From Torreya grandis (lineage: Eukaryota > Streptophyta > Pinopsida > Cupressales > Taxaceae): a DNA stretch of 64,000 bases. Shown piece after piece: positions 32,780 through 44,708 of the stretch; position 1 is the stretch's first letter, and each line of letters opens with the position of its first letter. The stretch lies in the NCBI GenBank assembly GCA_037957365.1, contig JARHVA010000081.1, positions 3,428,001 through 3,492,000 on the forward strand, given 5' to 3'. A model generated the notes under the pieces. It ran no database searches. It worked only from the letters and a program-made list of their open reading frames with translations, and was not told where the DNA came from. The translations under genes were made by a program, and so were the position numbers.

Positions 32780-35054
32780 TGATGGAATAAAAATGACTAA
32801 GGAGGGTGGGGGTGGGGTGGTAAATCAGTTATCAAACCCTTTCATTCAATTTACACTTAAGTAATCATGAACCATTCAGATAAACATATAGATCTATCAA
32901 GCACAAGCAACTATCCACATAAGCATGAAAGACAATAACACATCACATATGTGGGAAAAACTCAAGGGTAAGAAAATACACTAATATATACAAATTTATT
33001 ATATTATTTTAAGACAAAAACCAAATTTATTGAAACACAATCTCCACATGGAACACCAACCCCAACTAGCCAAGTACCTACTTGACTAGGTTTTAGAGGG
33101 CACCCACCTAAAAGGAGGCACCAATCCCTAGATGAATTAGCACCAAATAATCCATATAATTTATTTTATCACCTTCATATCACCTTGTTTATCAACTAAT
33201 ATATGATGACCACCTCTTCATCTCTTCACACTCTTATCCCTCTCAAACTGACTTCTAAACTTCTTCGCTCAACTAGGTCTCTTTAAGACTAATTAGGTCC
33301 TATGACCTTAATATTCATATAAAAACACACTATAAAATCTTAATTAAATATCCTATACACTCCTATAATTCTATATAATACCTCCTTCTTCTTAACAATG
33401 TTCTATTTCATTCACATACTCTCTACTTATATTAATAGGCCTAAAACCACCTTGTATATATACCATTTCTTATTCATATATCACTTAGTCAGCCCAAAAC
33501 CCTTAAAATATTAGGTAAAAATTTATAATATTTATTATTAAATCTCATAAATAATATTAAAATTACTTTTGAGTCCCTTTTGGTTTGTCATGACTCAATT
33601 AGACCTCATTTCACTTTTAGGTCTCATGGAGACCTAATTGCATTAGGTATGTCTAGTAACACACTACCATTTGATCCCTTAGAAAAATTTTAACCTAAAT
33701 ATACATAAATATTATTTCATATAAATCAAATATAAATTATCCAACATAATCTGAGTTCCATAACACGTTTTAGGTCCAACCACCACTTGAAACACTCCAT
33801 TAAGATTGTTCACATGAGGCCTTTGAACACATAAAAAATTCTATCTTGAATAATTGAAGATAACACATAATTTAACCAAAAAAACATGATAATAAACTTA
33901 TAATAAAATAAAATAACTCATTAATATCACCATATACATTACAGACTTCAACTCAGGGCATAGAGCCTTAGACTCATCACTGCAACTTGCTTACTTAGAA
34001 CTGCCAAGACTGTCAAAAACATAGTCATGAAACATTGAAATTCAACACCTATATGACCAATTTAAAAGAATTTAAATGCATGAAAATTATCTTATGATAT
34101 ATCAATACCATCTTCAAATATAAACATCATTTGGTCTAGTGGAAACTACTGGTCTTACAGACCAATTTGTTGACCTTACTACATGCAGACCTCACTGAGT
34201 TAGACACGCCATTTTGGATTCATCATTTTCAACACTAAAACTAACTTAAAATATATATAAAAATAATTAATAAGACATGAAAATCTCAGAAAACATCTCC
34301 ATGAACTTGGTTTCATCATTATGTCATAAAAACACATTCCAATTCATCTCACTATTTCTTGGGTTTTTCATTATATGCACCATTTGGCCTGTTAGTGACT
34401 GGTTAACTTGGACGACTAGTTTATCATAATTTAGGGATAAAACCTATCCATAAAACTTCATGGACATGAAACATGATTCTCTACCTTATTCCTCCATCCA
34501 TTTTGTTACTATATCCAATGCAACTTTTGATTTTTACAACATCTTTAGAAACAAGCTTGTAACTCAACATTTTCTTTCTCCTCTCTCTAACCAATACCAC
34601 CTAAAGGTAATTGGGATATTACACTACAATATACAATATATTACCTAATAAATACAATCTATCCTAATCAATTTTGAGAAATATGTTCAATATTAGGTCT
34701 TTATTAGGGTTTTAAGGGTTTAAACTAGTTTCCACTCTTGATGATCATTCATAAAGTATAGCCCCTCAATCCAAAAATTAATTCCTATAATTTTAATCTA
34801 GGAACCTTCCCCATTGACCTTGAATAGATTAGGTTCCCATGCAAATTTTTTATGAGTTAATGAGCACATAAATATCCTTCTTGGGTTGAGAACCCTTCAT
34901 TCTAAGCACTCGAGAAACCTCCAAACAATGTTTCATACCTTATCCTTTAAACTAAAACATCAAACTTCATGAACAAACTTGAAACAACATAACTCACTTT
35001 TGAAAATGCTTATGAGCTCAAACATATTTAAATTTGATCACGACCCTTCATTAG

Positions 35055-35110
<56 letters not shown>

Positions 35111-36050
35111 TCTCTCTACCTTGACCTGCAAACCACATTAGTAATTAAAACTAACCTTCATGCCTCTTTCCATGATATCAACACCTCAATATCATGATTA
35201 AAATCTCACTCTCATGACATAAAACCTCAACATGCCTGGATAATAGATCATGATACCTCATTAGGCCAGACAGGGTTTAAGAGTGGTCTAGATGTAGACA
35301 TAGACTAAAGGTTCTACCCTTATAGGCTCATCCTAAAACTCTCATGAGTGTTCCAATGTCTTACATGCATGCTCAAATAACCTCATACAACCACTCATGC
35401 TTGTGTACACTCATCTCACCAAACCACCATGCTCAAACCTTCTCCCAAGGTCTCTTCATGTCATGACTAGGGTTAGGCTACTTAAGCACTTGATGCCTTG
35501 ACCTATTACTTCCATATCATGACCTCAATAAAATAGAAACCAAGCATATATAAGACATTACATGCAACTCATATCACCACACCATTCTCTTTATGGTGAT
35601 AACAATATTTCACAGCCTCATATAGACTTAAAATCACATGACCAAACATCGTATGACTTGACATTTCTTTTCCATGCACCTAAACACATTTGAAATCTTG
35701 ACCTATGACTTCATGCAACCATAAGACATTAGTTTCATTCAAATTATCTCTTGCCTTCAAATTCTCTCTTACCTTCAAATACATCCACTCACATGGATTC
35801 CTATGTAGACATTAGTTGTCTTGCAACATCTTACATGACCTGTACCTTCCATGCTCACACCACTTATAATGATTCTCATCAAAGTAACACTCTTATATGC
35901 CTTGACATATCACATACTACCATCTATCCTTAGGCACCTTTGACATCACCTTGACAGTACAATCTTGACATGATACATCTTTGACATCAATGACCATTAT
36001 GCCTTTACATGATGCACCCTTTTGACATCAATGACAAAAAATTTATAACA
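32780..36050 (-). repeat. LTR copy 1 of F
   Basis: Plus strand TGATGGAATAAAA to TTTATAACA, about 3.27 kb, preceded by GATAG. Unusually long for a copia LTR. Includes a (CT)24 run absent from copy 3. No gene inside; the plus-strand short ORFs are Ser/His/Thr-rich noncoding translations. Confidence 0.9.
35059..35106 (+). repeat. (CT)24 microsatellite in LTR copy 1 of F
   Basis: Perfect CT run; copy 3 has only CTTTCTTTCTTTTCTCTCTA at the same place (about 46984-47003). The Leu/Ser-repeat ORF over it is an artefact. Confidence 0.98.
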
Positions 36051-36063
36051 AACTCCCCCTTTG
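36051..36063 (-). other. Polypurine tract of F, copy 1
   Basis: Minus strand CAAAGGGGGAGTT directly before TGTTATAAAT of LTR copy 1: a classic copia PPT, confirming minus orientation. Confidence 0.85.
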
Positions 36064-36976
36064 TCATTGATGGCAAACATACTAGAAAATTGAAGTCACT
36101 TCAAAATGATACTTTTCCCATCTACTCATTCTCCCTCTTTTGACATAAATGGCAAATGGTTTTCTATAAACTACCATCTAATCCTTGGACATGAATTTCA
36201 ATAAACAACATAGAAAAATGCTCACAAAACTCACCTTAAGCTCATACTAGTTGTTGTAGAAAACTTTTGGAAAATTTGAATTGTACCTCAAGAAACCATG
36301 TTTCTTATCACTATCTTGATACTTCACAACACAAAGCTACAAATATCCCCCTAAGACGATGCTTATCCTCATAGACACTAGATGAAAACCACTCTCAGAA
36401 ACTAATCATTCTCTCAAAAATATACATCTCCCTTTGGTATTCATTCTCCTAGAACTAGCTCTTTACTCAAATAAACAAGATCATACCTACAACATCTAGA
36501 ATCACACCTTATTAAAATAAAAGTTCAACACATAGAATATGAAGCATTACATGAACATGCTGCCCCTTACTCCATGTATACTTCTTTAAAATGAACTCAG
36601 ATCACAAGACCACTTACCTTGTCTTTGATATGACTGATATGACTCAAACATTTGATCACACACTAGGCTACCATATTATTGACATTAACTAAAGAATTAG
36701 GGACTCCCCCTTTATCTTCATAGCTTGAGCTCACCAAATGAGTCATTAGGACTCTCAGACCATCCTCATATTCCTTCAAACATCTCTCATATACCAACAA
36801 CACTTCCAACTCTATCAACATGTCTTCATGATAGCTACCAAGCTTCCACTAACTAATGAATGTTTCCATGAAGCTTAATGGGGTCACCCCTTACCATAAG
36901 GAAATATAACAACACAAAATTAGTAGATTCTTAGATCTCCATGATCTCAAAAGACTCATGATCCTTTAGGATCCTT

Positions 36977-39021
36977 TTAGCCTTGAAGCCTCTTTGGCTT
37001 GGGCTCTTCATCATCTGTGTGGTTAACAATCTGAGCTGATAATGAACACTGTTGATACTCTTCAATGTATGGTCTATGTTCTACCATAACAATCATTCCA
37101 CTTTGACTTGTAGACTGATTAGGACTAAGCTTGACTATATTTAGCTTCCATACCTTGGTTTGTCTTCTTTCTTGAAATCTAGAAGCTTGAATCTTATTGT
37201 TCTGTCTTGATGATTCATGATTAAGATAATTATAGAAAATGACATCACTCATACATCTTGACTGATGTTGATTATGACTCCTTCCATAGTCCCATGAGTA
37301 ATCATTCTTGGAGGGTCTTCTACACTCTCTTGCTCTGTGACCAAATTGACTACATGAGTATTAGTAATTATTGACTAAATCTACATATCTTATGTCATTA
37401 GGTTGTCTAAAAAAATTGTGTTCATATTTTTCTTAAGGTTGACCTTATTTTTTAGATTAACATTCTCCTATTTATCTTTTTAATCTACTTTGAAACCAAT
37501 ACTTGTGTTATAATTGGCAGATTTTTGACTACTCAAAATATCATCTAGAGCCTCAATGCTATTTTCAAAATTCTCATAGGTCTTCATCTTGCTAGTTTCT
37601 TGATCTAATTATGATTTTAAGGAATCCATTTATAATTCATAGATAATAAATTCTTCTTCCTTAGCATTTAGGCTAGCAGTGACTATCTCCATCTGAGTTT
37701 TAACCTGATTGATGATCTCATAATGTTCCTTAGATGTGTTACTCAATATTTCTTCAAACAAACCAATCTGTTCTTCATACTCTTTAACTAATGATCTTAG
37801 TTTCTAATTATTCATTCTTTAGAACTTCAACTCCTTTAATGTACTCACTAATTCTAACTTAAGGTTCACTTCAGCCTCTTCTTCATCTAATTTTTTATCA
37901 TCCATAATTCTTTTCCCTTTTGAGCAACCCTTATTGTATTTTTATATATCCATGAATAAGGTTTCATTATTGTCATGATCATTACTATCATCATCACTAT
38001 CAGATGTACTTGTGTCACTTAAATTAGATTAGTTATTATCTTCTTTGGTATAAAAACTTCTCTTGTTCTTGAATGACCCTTTCTTGCCTTCATACTTCCT
38101 AAAATCTTTCTTGATTTTGTTAGGCTTATAAACCTTCTTATCATCACCATGATGTTCATCATATTCTTCATCATGCTTAGTCTTATCTTTATTAGGACAC
38201 TTAGATGCAAAGTGACTGATCTTACCATAGTTAAAACATGTAAAAGGAAACTTACCCTTGTAATTACCAGATTCAATATTTAATTTTATAGAAAATATGG
38301 CTATCAATTTATCATCATCAATATCTGAACATAACTCATCCTTGACCTTCTTGGATTTTGAATTCTTCTTAGCTTTGAATGTTTCTTCATTCTTGGAAGG
38401 TCTTCCTTCATTTTTTCTCATCTCATAAGTAGTCAAGATACCATGAAGCCCATCCATCTAAAGTGTGTCTATATCTTGAATTTATTCTACTGCAGACACC
38501 TTTGAGTCAAATTTAGAAGTTAGGGATATCGATACCTTTTATACAATTGTAGTTTCTTTCACTTCTTCTATGAGACCTCTGATGACATTGATAACTTCAT
38601 CAACCCTTAATAAGTAGGATGTAATGATATCATCTTCCTTCATACTCAGATTTTCAAATTGCTTTCTATGGGTCTATAATTTATCCATCTTCACCTTGAT
38701 GTCTCCTTCATATATAGTCTTAAACTTGTCCCATATCACCTTGGTTGACTCATAGTGCATCACCTTCAAAAACTTTTCCTCTAATAAGCCACATAAAATG
38801 TCATTCATTGCCTTGGAATTGCTCTCACTTTCCTTCTTTATTGTTATATTAGTTGGTGGTTTAGGAGGTAGAGTGTATCCATCCATAACTGACTACTATA
38901 TGTCATGGACCATTGAAATTAGATATGTCCTCATTTTTATGTTCTAAAATGCATAATTAGTCCCATTGAATAACAAAGCCTTACTGGTAGAGAAACCTCC
39001 TTGAACTTGACTACTAGCCAT
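36977..39021 (-). pseudogene. Copia gag of F, first unit
   Basis: Minus strand from ATG at 39021 (MASSQVQGGF). Blocks: DGYTLPPKPPTNITIKKESE, AMNDILCGLLEEKFLKVMHY, VIWDKFKTIYEGDIKVKMDK, then MDGLHGILTTYEMRKNEGRP, KSKKVKDELCSDIDDDKLIA, and knuckle CFNYGKISHFASKCP (second Cys now Tyr). A Glu/Lys-rich coiled-coil-like stretch follows, then a second knuckle (YSCSQFGHRAREC, first Cys now a stop) and a degenerate third. This UBN2-type Gag would package RNA. It is followed directly by noncoding DNA and the PPT, with no protease or pol. Confidence 0.88.
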
Positions 39022-39071
39022 CCTTGCTTCTAGGATCTCCTTTAAGATGTTAGGCCTAATTCAAAGGAATA

Positions 39072-39083
39072 GATATGATACCA
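39072..39083 (-). other. Primer-binding site of F, first unit
   Basis: Minus strand TGGTATCATATC, two bases from the end of LTR copy 2; a decayed initiator-Met site. Confidence 0.75.
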
Positions 39084-39085
39084 AT

Positions 39086-41631
39086 TGATGGAAGAATTAT
39101 GATTGAGAGGTAGGGTGAATCAGTCATAAAAAAATTCATTCAATTTACACTTAATTAATCATGAACCATTCAAACAAACATATAGATCTAGAAAGCAAAA
39201 GCAAATATCCACATAAGCACGAAACACAAGAACACATCACATATGTGGGAAAATATCAAGGGAAAGAAAAACCACTAATATCTAAAAATATACTATAGTC
39301 CTATAAGATAAAAACCAAATTTACTAAAGCACTAACTCTACGTGGGACACTAACCCCAACTAGCCAAGCACCTACTTGACTAGGCTTTAACAAGCACCCA
39401 CTTGTAAGGAGGCACCAAACCCCTAGATGACTTAACACCAACTCAACCAACTGATTGATTTTATCACCTTTCATAACACTTTATTGTTTAACCAACATAT
39501 TATGACCACCTCTTTATCTCTTCACACTCATCCCTCTCAAACTAAATTCTAGACTTCTTCGCTCAACTAGGTCTCTTCAAGATTGATTAGGTCATATGGA
39601 CTTGATCTTCATATGAAAAAACACTATTAGATACTCATTAAAAATACTCTATAGTACTATAATGGTATATAAGACCTCCTTATACTCAATAATGTGTTAT
39701 TTCATTCACATACTCTCTACTTACATTAATAGGCCTAAAACTACCTTGTATATATACCATTCCTTGTTCATATATCACTTAGTCAGCCAAACACCCTTAA
39801 CCTCTTAGTTAAACCATATAATGGGTCTTAAGACATCTCATAAAAAATATTAAACTGAACTTTGAGTACCTTTTGGTCTATCATGACTCAATGAGACCTC
39901 ATTTTACTTTTAGGTCTCATGAAAATCTAATTACATTAGGTCTATCTAGTAACACATTACCATTTGATCCCTTGGAACACCTTTCACCTCCATAAACATT
40001 TATAATATTTAATAAACAAATAAAATATACCTTATATAACATCCACTAAGCTCCATATCACTTTTTAGGTCCAACCACCCCTTGAAACACTCCATTATCA
40101 CTGTTCACATGAGGCCTTTGAACACACAAAAAAGTCTATCTTGAACAACTAAAGATAATAAATAATTTAACCACACAATCATGACAATAAAATATTTATA
40201 AAAAAACATAAAATACCTCAACAATATCCCTATTTACATTAGACACTTTAACTTAGGGCATAGAGCCTCAAACTCATCACTGTAACTTTCTTACTCAGAA
40301 CTGCCAAGACTGTAAAGACATAGTCATGAAGCATTAAAATTCAACACCTCTATGACCACTTTTAAATAATTAAAATGAATTAATATGATCCTCTGACATC
40401 TCCATCCCATATTCAAATGTAAACATCATATGGTCTAGTGTCAACTATTGGCCTTACATACCAAGTTGTTGACCTTACTACACACATACCTCACTGAGTC
40501 AGATAAGCCATTTTAGATTCATCATTTTCACCACTATACCTAACTTAATATATATATAATAAGAATTAATAAAACATACCAGTATAAAACAACATATCCA
40601 TATACTTGTTTTCATCATTATATCATGACAATACATTCTAATTCATCTTCCCACTGATGCCTAGATTTTTCACTATTTACACCATTTGGCTTGTTAACGA
40701 CTGCCTAATTTGGATGACTAGTTTAGAAAAATTGAGGGATATAACATATATATAAACCTTCATGGACATGAAACATGAGTCTCTAACTTCTTCCTCCATA
40801 TATTTTCTTACTGTCCAATGAAACTTTTAATTTCTACAACTTCTTCAGAAACAAGCTTGTAACTCAACATCTTCTCTCTATTCTCTCTAACCAATACAAC
40901 CTAAAGGTACCTAAGAGAGTAAACTAAAATATCCAATAGATTACATGATAAATTAAACAATATCATACAACCACTCATGCCTATGTGCACTCATATCACC
41001 AAGCCACTATACCCAAACCTTCTCACAAGGTCTCTTCATGCCATGCCTAGGCTTAGACTAGTTAAACACTTGATGCCTTGACCTGTTCCTTCTATGTCAT
41101 AACCTCAATAAAACATCAATGAATCAAATATAAAACATTAAATCTCACTCATATCCCTACACCATTACATTTATAATGACAACAATATTCCATAGCCTCA
41201 TACATACTTAATCCACATGACCAAGCATCATATGACTTGACATTTATCTTCCATGCACCTAAACACCTTGACTTGTGCCTTCATGAAACCATAAGACATT
41301 AGTTTCCTTAAATTTATCTCTTGCCTTCAAATTATCTCTTGCCTTCAAGTTCTCTCTTACCTTCAAATGCATCTTTTCAGATGGCTTCTTATGCAGACAT
41401 TAGTTGTCTTCAAACATCTTCCATGACTTGTACCTTCCATGCTCACACCACTTATGAAAATTCTCATCAAAGAAACACTCTTATTTGACTTGACACATCA
41501 CATACTACCATATATCCTTAGTCACCTTTGACATCAACCTTGATAGTACAATCTTGACATGATACATCTTTGACATCAATGACCATTACACTTTTTCATG
41601 ATGCACCCTTTTGACATCAATGACTATAACA
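39086..41631 (-). repeat. LTR copy 2 of F, with internal deletion
   Basis: Plus strand TGATGGAAGAATT to GACTATAACA, about 2.55 kb. Relative to copies 1 and 3 it lacks about 730 bp; the join is near 40955-40962 (counterpart of roughly 34655-35385 in copy 1). Present once between the two gag units. Confidence 0.9.
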
Positions 41632-42501
41632 TGCCAATAAAATCCCCCTTTGTCATTGATGGTAAACATATTAAAAAAATGAAGTCACTTCAAAATATTA
41701 ATTTTCCCATCTGTTCATTCTCCCCCTTTTGACATAATGACAAAGAGTTTTCTACAAACAACCATCTAATCCTTGGACCTAAATTTCAATGAAAAACATA
41801 GATAAATGTTGACAAAAATCACCTTAAGATCATACCATTTACTGTAGACAACTTCTAGAACATTTGAACTATACCTCAAGAAACCATGTTTCTTATCATT
41901 GTCTTGAAACTTCACAACACAAATATATAAATCTCCCCCTAAGCTGATGTTTCTCCACACAGATACTTGATAACAACCACTTTTAGAAACTGATCATTCT
42001 CTCAAAACTATACATGTCCCTCTAGTATTCATTCTCCCATAACTATCTCTTTTCTCAAATAAACATGAGTATACTTGAAACATATGGAGTCACAACTTAT
42101 TGCAACAAAATATCAACACACATAATATGAAGCATTAAAGGAACATGCTCCACCTTACTCCATGCATACCTCTTTCAAATGAACTCAAATCACAAGACCA
42201 CTCACCTTGTCCTTGGCATGACTGATATGAATCAAACCTTTGATCACACACTAGGTTACCATATTCTTGACATCGACTAAATAATTAGGGATTCTGCCTT
42301 TGTCTTCACAACTTGAGCTCACCATATGAGTCATTAAGACTCTCATACCATCCCCATCTTCCTTAAAACATCTCTCACATACCAATAATACTTCTATATT
42401 TATCAACATTCTTCAACATGTCTTCATGATAGCTACCAAGGTTCCATTGACTAATGAGTGTCTCTATGAAGCCTAATGGAGTCACCCCTTACCATAGGGA
42501 A

Positions 42502-44644
42502 CTATAACAACATAAACTCAAGAGATTCATATATCTCCATGTTCCCATAAGATTTATGATTCTTTATAATCCTTTTAGGCTTGATTAACCTCTTAGGCTT
42601 GGCCACTTCATCATCTGTGTGGTCAACAATGTGAGTTGATAACAAACACTCTTGATACTCTTCAATATCTAGTATATGCTTTAACATATCAAATAGTTCA
42701 CTTTATCTTGTAGACTCATCAAGATTAAGCTTGATTGTCTTTGGCTTCCACACCTTGGTTTTTCTTATTTTTTGAACCCTAGGAGCTTGAATCTTCTTAT
42801 TATGTCTTGATGATTCATGATGATAGAATCTTACAATATGATCAATGTTAAGATAATTTAAGCAAATAGTATCACTCATACATCTTGACTAATGTTGACT
42901 ATGACTCCTTCCATAGTCCCATGAGTACTCATTCTTGTAGGGTATTCTACACTCTCCTATTCTATGATCAAATTGACTACATGAGAAACAATAACCATTG
43001 AATGAATTTGCAAACTTTATGGCATTAGGTTATCTAACATAATTTATCTTCATATTGTTCTTGAGGTTGACCTTCTTATTCATATTAGCATTCTCCTTGT
43101 TTTCCTTTTGATCTAATTTGAAACCAAGACTTACCTTATCATCAGTCGACTTCTAACTACTCAAAATATCATCTAAGTCCTTAGTTCTCTTTTAAAACTT
43201 CTCATAGGTCTTCATATTTCTAGTTGATTTATCCAATTTAGATTTTAAGGAATCCACTTCTAATTCATACTTGGTGTGTTCTTCTTCCTTATCATTTATA
43301 ATAACAATGACTATATCCATCTGAGTTTCAACTTGATTGATGATATCATCATGCTCCTCAGATGTGTTACTCAATCTTTTTTCAAAAAAACCAATTTGAT
43401 CTTCATAGTCCTTAACTAATGATCTTGGTTTTTGAGTCTTCCTTATTTAGAACTTCAACTCCTCTAGAGCACTCACCAATTATGCCTTAAGGTTTACTTT
43501 AGCCTCTTCTTCATGTGATTCTTCATCATCTATACCACCTCTCCTTTTGATAAACCCTCATTATCTATTTCTATATCCATGAATAAGGTTTCATTGTTAT
43601 CATGATCATTACCATCATCATCACTATCAGACGTACTTGTGTCACTTACATCAAATGAACTATTATATTTTTTGGTATAGAAACTTCTATTGTTCTTGAT
43701 TGACCATTTCTTACTTTCATACTTCATGAAATATTTCTTACTTCTGTCAATATTATTGAACTTCTTATAATCACCATGATATTCATAATTTTCTTCATCA
43801 TGATCAATCTTATCCTTTTTGGGACACTTAGGTGTAAAGTGAACAATCTTACCACAGTTGAAAATTTTGAAAGGGAACTTACCCTTGGACGTACCAGACC
43901 TAACATTTAATTTTCTAGAAAACATGGCTATCAATTCATCATCATCAATATCTAAACATACCTCATCCTTGACCTTCTTGGCTTTTGACTTCTTCTCAAA
44001 TTTGAATATTTCTTTCTTATTAGAAGGTCTTCATTTATTCTCATCTCATAGGCAATCAAGATGCCATGAAGCCCATTCATCTAAAGTGTGTCTAGATCTT
44101 GCATTTATTATACTATAAACACCTTTGAATCAAATCTAAAAGTTAGGGATATCAATACCTTTTGTACAACTATAGAATCTTTCACTTCTTCTCTGAGACC
44201 TCTTATGACATTGATAACTTCATCAACCCTTAACAGGTAGGATGCAATGCTCTCATCTTTCTTCATACTCAGACTTTCAAACTACCTTTTGTGGGTCTAA
44301 AATTTCTCCATCTTAACTTTGGTGTCTCCTTTATAGATTGTATTCAACTTTTCTCATATCACCTTGGTTGGATCATAGTGCATCACATTCATAAGCTCTA
44401 CCTATGATAGGCCACATAGAATGGCATTCATATCCTTGGAATTATTCTCACTTTTCTTCTTCCCTATTGTATCAGTTGGTGGTGTAGGAGGTGGAGTGTA
44501 TCCATCCACAACTAACTACCATATGTCACAGTCCATTTACATTAGATATGTATTCATTATGATACTCCAAAATTCATAATTATTCCCATTGAAGAACAAA
44601 GTCTTATTGGTAGGGAAACCTCCTTGAACTTGACTATGAGCCAT
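42502..44644 (-). pseudogene. Copia gag of F, second unit
   Basis: Minus strand from ATG at 44644 (MAHSQVQGGFPTNKTLFFNG, then NYEFWSIIMNTYL). It follows the same block order as the first unit but decays independently: here the first knuckle reads IFNCGKIVHFTPKCP (first Cys lost), while the second, CFSCSQFDHRIGEC, is an intact CCHC, and the third reads CLNYLNIDHIVRFY. Unit 1 retains the Cys lost in knuckle 1, so the ancestral Gag had at least two, probably three, zinc knuckles. Frameshifts and stops throughout. Confidence 0.88.
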
Positions 44645-44694
44645 CTTTGCTTTTTGGATATCTTTTAGGCGATTAGGCCTACTTAAAAGTATTA

Positions 44695-44706
44695 GGTATG
44701 ATACCA
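44695..44706 (-). other. Primer-binding site of F, second unit
   Basis: Minus strand TGGTATCATACC, two bases from LTR copy 3. Confidence 0.75.
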
Positions 44707-44708
44707 AT

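Noticed and set aside
34979..35197. Plus-strand ORF with a Leu/Ser repeat
   Set aside because: Spans the (CT)24 run inside a noncoding LTR; no match at the same place in LTR copy 3.
35751..35933. Plus-strand Ser/His/Thr-rich ORFs in F LTRs (also 47633-47815)
   Set aside because: Present in LTR copies with no start conservation or domain; chance frames in TCACAT-rich DNA.
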